Below, in pieces: positions 6,299 to 8,902 of a stretch of DNA of 8,902 nucleotides. The stretch covers positions 1-8,902 of the forward strand of contig JBBRLG010000303.1 in assembly GCA_038231495.1 (NCBI GenBank), in the 5' to 3' direction. A program made the position numbers and the translations under genes. The notes beneath the pieces were generated by a model. It saw only the letters and a program-made list of their open reading frames with translations. It had not been told where the DNA came from and did not search any database. The number at the start of each line of letters is the position of its first letter. Positions within the stretch are counted from its first letter, which is position 1. The DNA is from JBBRLG01 sp038231495. GTDB lineage: Bacteria; Planctomycetota; Planctomycetia; Gemmatales; Gemmataceae.

Positions 6299-6334
6299 CC
6301 CGACCGTCGCCTCCTCTACTCCCCGCTGCTTGGA

Positions 6335-6424
6335 TTGACACAAGCCCGACGCGCCAGCGAGGACCGGCCCCCTTGGCAAGGCACAAGGAACAGCCCCCTC
6401 GCTGGCGCGTCGGGCTTGTGTCAA
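6335..6424. repeat. perfect 28-bp inverted repeat (ACACAAGCCCGACGCGCC family)
   Basis: Left arm 6335-6362 (TTGACACAAGCCCGACGCGC...) and right arm 6397-6424 are exact reverse complements, around a 34-base loop. It starts 36 bases after the metallopeptidase stop and marks the border between that gene and the toxin-antitoxin cluster. From memory, sequences with this core are highly repeated in Gemmata-like genomes and give rise to spurious TQARRASEG-type peptides. It is probably a dispersed palindromic repeat; a role as a terminator is possible but there is no U-tract. Confidence 0.85.
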
Positions 6425-6438
6425 GGTGAACCGCTGAG

Positions 6439-6495
6439 GGCGTTGTTTAGCGGCATGACCTCACCGGCGGCTCCTTGCTCTTCTCGTGCGTTTGC
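6439..6495 (+). repeat. leader repeat before toxin-antitoxin unit, copy 1
   Basis: The stretch starting GGCGTTG (6439), containing ACCTCACCGGC and followed by a pyrimidine-rich CTTGCTCTTCT and GCGTTT, matches 7897-7953 with scattered differences. Both copies lie upstream of antitoxin genes. It may be a conserved leader or an inserted repeat that travels with these modules. Confidence 0.5.
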
Positions 6496-6556
6496 GTTCC
6501 CGCTAATCTGGATTCGGTTAGACGATTATTCGTATTCCCTGCGGAGGTCGAGTGCC

Positions 6557-6889
6557 ATGTCCACGATGGTCAAAGCGGACGCCACCGGCGCGGTGACGCT
6601 CCCCGCCGAATTATGCCAGGCCGCTGGCGTTGCACCGGGGGCCGATCTGGTGGCGGAAGTCCAGGTCGGCCGGATCGTAATCGAGCGCCCGCGGCAACCC
6701 ATTTGGGAGCGGATCGCCGCCCGCGCGGCGGAGACTCCCCCCGAAGAAATGGACAAATTGCCGGCCGACGGCGCTGCCCAGATCGACCACTATCTTTACG
6801 GCCATCCGAAGCGAAAGGCAGACCGTATAATGTGTGAGTCGTTGCTTATCAGTCATTTCCGGAGATTTAGCCATGACACTCATCCTTGA
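6557..6889 (+). CDS. AbrB/SpoVT-type antitoxin, C-terminally extended, without its toxin
   Basis: The 110-residue product begins with a swapped-hairpin AbrB-like DNA-binding region (about 1-45: MVKADATGAVTLPAEL and GADLVAEVQVGRIVI). A linker and the tail AAQIDHYLYGHPKR (73-86) follow. Proteins of this plan are antitoxins that bind their own promoter and block a PIN ribonuclease. The first 32 residues are identical to those of the second AbrB protein (7186-7452). The paralogue stops just after PKRPE, whereas this one continues with KADRIMCES... for about 24 further residues and overlaps the next gene by 17 bases. That extension is probably non-native, made when the neighbouring module was joined on. 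No PIN gene follows. GGAGG (6543-6547) lies 9 bases before ATG 6557. An in-frame opening back to 6335 runs through the palindrome and is not coding. Confidence 0.85.
   Translation: MSTMVKADATGAVTLPAELCQAAGVAPGADLVAEVQVGRIVIERPRQPIWERIAARAAETPPEEMDKLPADGAAQIDHYLYGHPKRKADRIMCESLLISHFRRFSHDTHP
6826..6831 (+). promoter_or_regulatory. candidate -10 element TATAAT
   Basis: A consensus TATAAT lies 47 bases before the AF2212-like ATG at 6873, inside the C-terminal extension of the preceding antitoxin. The second AF2212-like gene has TATACT (7991-7996) at the same 47-base distance. No good -35 element is seen at the proper spacing. The matched distance supports a module-specific promoter. Confidence 0.4.
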
Positions 6890-7082
6890 CGCCATCTACG
6901 AAAACGGCGTCTTGAAACCCAAGAAGCCGCTGCTCTTGGCAGAAGGCACCGCGGTTCGCCTGACCGTCCACGCCGCGGGCGAGACCGAGGATCCCTTTGA
7001 GGCCGTTATCGGAACCTGCGACGGCCCGCCCGATGGAGCAGCGAGCCATGACAAGTACCTGTACGGAGAGCGCCCTTCATGA
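6873..7082 (+). CDS. AF2212-like (DUF104) antitoxin, partner toxin truncated
   Basis: The 69-residue product starts LDAIYENGVLKPKKPLLLAEG, the hallmark of the AF2212-like antitoxin family (short beta-barrel proteins paired with PIN ribonucleases). Its tail GAASHDKYLYGERPS (55-69) closely matches the tails of the AbrB antitoxins at 6557 and 7186, although the N-terminal fold is unrelated. GGAG (6861-6864) lies 8 bases before ATG 6873. The stop codon overlaps the ATG of a PIN gene at 7079 by four bases (ATGA), the classic coupled arrangement, but that toxin is broken. The protein may now be an orphan antitoxin, or may act on the PIN toxin at 7459 through the shared tail; the latter is inference. 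Confidence 0.85.
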   Translation: MTLILDAIYENGVLKPKKPLLLAEGTAVRLTVHAAGETEDPFEAVIGTCDGPPDGAASHDKYLYGERPS

Positions 7083-7225
7083 TCTTCGTCGATACCTGGG
7101 CCTGGTTGGCTTTGGCCGTTCGAGTTCCCGTTAGTCTGGAGTTCTGCCAGACGTTTAACCGTGTTCCCTGGGGAGGTCGCGGCCCATGTCCACGATGGTC
7201 AAAGCGGACGCCACCGGCGCGGTGA
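7079..7225 (+). pseudogene. PIN toxin remnant, N-terminal 13-14 codons only
   Basis: Translation from ATG 7079 gives MIFVDTWAWLALA, a typical first strand and helix of a PIN (VapC-like) ribonuclease with its first catalytic aspartate (Asp5). It resembles ADTFYWLALA of the intact PIN toxin at 7459. After about codon 14 the frame runs into DNA copied from the region upstream of an AbrB antitoxin and stops at 7223 with no PIN character. The remaining hundred or so codons, including the other acidic residues, are missing. The break lies close to 7118-7124. Confidence 0.75.
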
Positions 7226-7229
7226 CGCT
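7124..7229 (+). repeat. duplicated AbrB promoter-and-start segment (second copy of 6496-6600)
   Basis: From GTTCCCG (7124) onward the sequence aligns with 6496 onward: about 62 bases upstream of the ATG with moderate changes (shared CTGGA, AGACG, TTCCCTG, GGAGGTCG), then 44 identical bases from the ATG. Within this copy GTCTGG (7134-7139) and CCAGAC (7147-7152) form a short inverted repeat that could be an operator. The other copy has only a weak equivalent. Confidence 0.7.
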
Positions 7230-7452
7230 ACCCGCCGAGTTGTGCCAGGCGGCCGGCGTTGCACCGGGGGCCGATCTGGTGGTGGAAGTCCAAGACGGCC
7301 GAATTGTGCTGGGGCCGGCCGCGCCCTCGCTCGCGGAGCGGATCGTGGCCCGCGCCCGCTCGTTGCCGCCGGAAGCGCTGGACTCCTTGCCGGACGATCT
7401 GGCCGCACAGCACGATCATTACCTGTACGGGACGCCGAAGCGGCCGGAGTAA
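7186..7452 (+). CDS. AbrB/SpoVT-type antitoxin
   Basis: The 88-residue product has the same AbrB-like N-terminal half as the protein at 6557: residues 1-32 are identical, and differences up to residue 41 are limited to positions 33 and 37. The linker has diverged (GPAAPSLAERIVARARSLPP) and the tail AAQHDHYLYGTPKRPE (73-88) is intact. It is the likely antitoxin of the PIN gene that starts seven bases after its stop codon; it would bind and silence that toxin and repress the shared promoter. GGAGG (7172-7176) lies 9 bases before ATG 7186. Its start lies inside the dead frame of the PIN remnant. Confidence 0.88.
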   Translation: MSTMVKADATGAVTLPAELCQAAGVAPGADLVVEVQDGRIVLGPAAPSLAERIVARARSLPPEALDSLPDDLAAQHDHYLYGTPKRPE

Positions 7453-7458
7453 CCGCCC

Positions 7459-7872
7459 ATGCCGCCGACCGTCTTCGCCGACACGTTCTATTGGCTCGCC
7501 TTGGCCCGACCGCGCGATACCTGGCACGCCCGGGCCTGGCGCTGGGCAGCGGCGAATACCTCGACCCGCATCGTCACCACCGACGAGGTTCTCACGGAAT
7601 TCCTCAATGCCCTGGCGGGCACGGGGCCGGCCGGCCGGGCCTACGCGGCTGCAACGGTTCACGACATCCGCAACGCTGCGCAAGTGGACGTGCTACCGCA
7701 AACGCGCGCCGACTTCGACGCCGCGCTTGCCCTGTACGAGGTCCGGCCCGACAAGGGGTATAGCTTGACCGACTGCCGATCGATGGTCGCCCTGCGGGCG
7801 CTGGGCGGGACCGAGGTGTTGACCAACGATCGTCATTTCACCCAGGAAGGTTTCACAATCTTGTTCCCGTAA
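7459..7872 (+). CDS. PIN-domain toxin (VapC-like ribonuclease)
   Basis: The 137-residue product has the length and acidic residues of a PIN endoribonuclease: Asp8 in VFADTFYWLAL, Glu47 in TTDEVLTEFLN, Asp105 in YSLTDCRSM and Asp124 in VLTNDRHF. Such toxins cut tRNA, rRNA or mRNA with Mg2+ and are held inactive by the antitoxin made from the same operon. The gene follows the AbrB antitoxin (stop 7452) by six bases, and its ribosome site GGAG (7446-7449) overlaps the antitoxin's last codons, so translation is probably coupled. All four acidic positions are present, so it is probably active. The RNA target cannot be told from sequence. Confidence 0.9.
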   Translation: MPPTVFADTFYWLALARPRDTWHARAWRWAAANTSTRIVTTDEVLTEFLNALAGTGPAGRAYAAATVHDIRNAAQVDVLPQTRADFDAALALYEVRPDKGYSLTDCRSMVALRALGGTEVLTNDRHFTQEGFTILFP

Positions 7873-7896
7873 CCTGTGGCCACCGGCTCTGGCGCG

Positions 7897-7953
7897 GGCG
7901 TTGCTCGGCGGCACTACCTCACCGGCCGCTTTTCTTGCTTCTTTTGCGTTTCG
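7897..7953 (+). repeat. leader repeat before toxin-antitoxin unit, copy 2
   Basis: It aligns with 6439-6495: both begin GGCGTTG, share ACCTCACCGGC, then a pyrimidine-rich CTTGCTTCT and a GCGTTT. It lies between the PIN gene at 7459 and the next antitoxin, in a 165-base gap with no gene. Confidence 0.5.
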
Positions 7954-7990
7954 TCAAAGGGCCGCGGTTTTGCGGTGGCAACGCGGGCGG

Positions 7991-7996
7991 TATACT
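7991..7996 (+). promoter_or_regulatory. candidate -10 element TATACT
   Basis: TATACT lies 47 bases before ATG 8038, the same distance as TATAAT before the related gene at 6873. A weak -35 candidate (TTTTGC, 7968-7973) lies 17 bases upstream. It is supported mainly by the matched position. Confidence 0.4.
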
Positions 7997-8037
7997 ACCG
8001 AAGGTGTTCTTTCTCATTCTCCAATGGAACACGAACC

Positions 8038-8250
8038 ATGACCCTAACCGTCGAAGCCATTTACGAAAACGGCGTGCTGAAGCCCACCCAGCCGCTGCCG
8101 CTGAAGGAACACGAAAAAGTCACAGTCACCGTTGCGTCGGCGATGAGCGTTGCCCGCCAGACCGCCGGGATGGTGCCCTGGAGCGGCGATGCGGAAACAC
8201 TCGAGCGGCTCGCCCGCGATCCCGAGTTCGGTATCTTGGAGTCGCCATGA
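8038..8250 (+). CDS. AF2212-like (DUF104) antitoxin
   Basis: The 70-residue product shares the N-terminal signature VEAIYENGVLKPTQPLPLKE with the antitoxin at 6873, but the second half is different: GMVPWSGDAETLERLARDPE then FGILESP. It lacks the D-x-Y-L-Y-G tail, which fits its different toxin partner. It probably neutralises the PIN protein encoded next, whose ATG overlaps its stop codon by four bases. The ribosome site is weak (GGAA about 10 bases before ATG 8038). No better in-frame start exists nearby, and the family signature begins right after this ATG. Confidence 0.85.
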   Translation: MTLTVEAIYENGVLKPTQPLPLKEHEKVTVTVASAMSVARQTAGMVPWSGDAETLERLARDPEFGILESP

Positions 8251-8747
8251 CCTTCACCGATCTCCAAAACGGCGATGCCGTGTTCGTGGACGCCAACGTG
8301 TTCATCTACCACTTCACCAATCATCCCAGGTACGGTGCCGCCTGCACCGCGCTGGTCGAGCGCATCGAACTCAAGGAACTCCGGGGCTTCTCCGCCTCGC
8401 ACTGCCTGGCGGACGTGGTTCATCGAATCATGACCATTGAAGCCATGGGCCGTTTTACCTGGCCCGTGGCGGGCCTGGCTGCGCGACTGAAGAAACACCA
8501 CGCGTCGATTGCCCAGCTGAGTCTCTATCAATCTGCGGCCACAAAGGTCGGACAACTGGGAATTCTGGTTCTACCCGTATCCGAATCCCTCGTGTTGGCC
8601 GCGACCCACGTCAGTCAACAATGTGAACTATTGACAGGCGATGCTCTGATCGTGGCACTGATGCACCAGCACGGCTTGACCAACCTCGCCAGCAACGACG
8701 CCGACTTCGACCGCGTGCCGGGATTGAACCGCTACGCGCCGCCGTGA
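8247..8747 (+). CDS. PIN-domain protein (VapC-like toxin)
   Basis: The 166-residue product is a PIN-family putative ribonuclease with Asp15 in VFVDANVFIYHF, Asp132 in LLTGDALIVALM and Asp151/Asp153 in LASNDADFDRVPGL. At the place of the usual second acidic residue (commonly Glu in a SxxxxxE pattern) it has Asp56 in SASHCLADVVHRIM, a conservative change. It is longer than the toxin at 7459 and belongs to another PIN subgroup (VDANVFIYxF). It is translationally coupled to the antitoxin before it (ATGA overlap, GGAG at 8238-8241). It probably acts as the toxin of a type II pair; an untested alternative is a housekeeping PIN nuclease. Confidence 0.88.
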   Translation: MTFTDLQNGDAVFVDANVFIYHFTNHPRYGAACTALVERIELKELRGFSASHCLADVVHRIMTIEAMGRFTWPVAGLAARLKKHHASIAQLSLYQSAATKVGQLGILVLPVSESLVLAATHVSQQCELLTGDALIVALMHQHGLTNLASNDADFDRVPGLNRYAPP

Positions 8748-8816
8748 GGATTTCATCGGCGACGGGGTGTTGCGGGTCGGTGATGGCTGCTTGATGGTTC
8801 AGGATGTTGACGCTGT

Positions 8817-8887
8817 CGTAGCCGCAAGCGGCGCGCTTGCGGGCGGAACCCCCGCACAAGCCAGCAAGCCCGCCCCGGGCGGCTACG
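8817..8887. repeat. inverted repeat, CCGCAAGCGG hairpin family, degenerate member 4
   Basis: CGTAGCCGC (8817-8825) pairs with GCGGCTACG (8879-8887). The interior still shows AAGCGGCGCGCTTGCGGGC on the left and AGCAAGCCCGC on the right, matching members 1 and 2 imperfectly. The rest of 8748-8902 shows no convincing gene. An opposite-strand open frame crosses it but runs through the repeat and into the PIN gene. Confidence 0.65.
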
Positions 8888-8902
8888 GCCGACATGCGGT
8901 GA

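Noticed and set aside
6517..6523. GTTAGAC as an integron attC core (GTTRRRY)
   Set aside because: No matching RYYYAAC partner, no attC-like folding interval and no integrase gene were found; a 7-base match is expected by chance.
6335..6556. N-terminal extension of the first AbrB antitoxin
   Set aside because: It translates the 28-bp inverted repeat (TQARRASED...), and the family start with its ribosome site is at 6557.
8611..8895. Minus-strand open frame at the window end
   Set aside because: It begins in a degenerate hairpin repeat and runs antisense into the PIN gene. The stretch NHQAAITDPQHPVADEIL looks protein-like but could not be tied to a family.

Overview
The window is G+C-rich bacterial chromosome. 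Long non-coding gaps hold palindromic repeats built on CCGCAAGCGG/CAAGCGGCCCGCTTG and on ACACAAGCCCGACGCGCC, and there is a short lipoprotein with a GMTLPSGHYLEHPPQ-type mature region. Together these recall Planctomycetota of the Gemmata type. This is inference from style; no rRNA or marker gene is present to prove it.

Layout. Positions 1-702 hold no convincing gene but several repeats. A small DUF3309-like membrane protein (703-1023) is followed by a large nested palindrome (1051-1169). Then come three same-strand genes with a sulfur theme: mnmA (1280-2353, tRNA 2-thiouridylation), a sulfite-oxidase-family molybdenum enzyme (2545-3714) and a cysK-type cysteine synthase (3810-4775). mnmA and the molybdenum enzyme are separated by a G-rich palindromic cassette (2349-2486) whose left end overlaps the mnmA stop codon. 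cysK converges on a small minus-strand lipoprotein gene (4958-5236). Between them lie two inverted arrays of an 8-base repeat that could fold into one long hairpin. A divergent gene (5534-6298) encodes a HELYH putative metallopeptidase.

From 6335 the window changes character. After a perfect 28-bp inverted repeat there is a run of toxin-antitoxin genes, all on the plus strand: AbrB-type antitoxin (6557-6889), AF2212-like antitoxin (6873-7082), a PIN-toxin remnant (from 7079, about 13-14 codons left), a second AbrB-type antitoxin (7186-7452), an intact PIN toxin (7459-7872), a second AF2212-like antitoxin (8038-8250) and a second intact PIN protein (8247-8747). Four antitoxins thus stand beside two full toxins.

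The cluster carries clear traces of duplication and recombination. The two AbrB proteins are almost identical in their DNA-binding halves and share upstream DNA. The PIN remnant breaks off where that duplicated upstream DNA begins. Two unrelated antitoxin folds (AbrB and AF2212-like) end in the same D-x-Y-L-Y-G tail, which suggests an exchangeable toxin-binding module. This cluster is the most interesting part of the window. I see no CRISPR array, phage structural genes, transposase, tRNA or rRNA.
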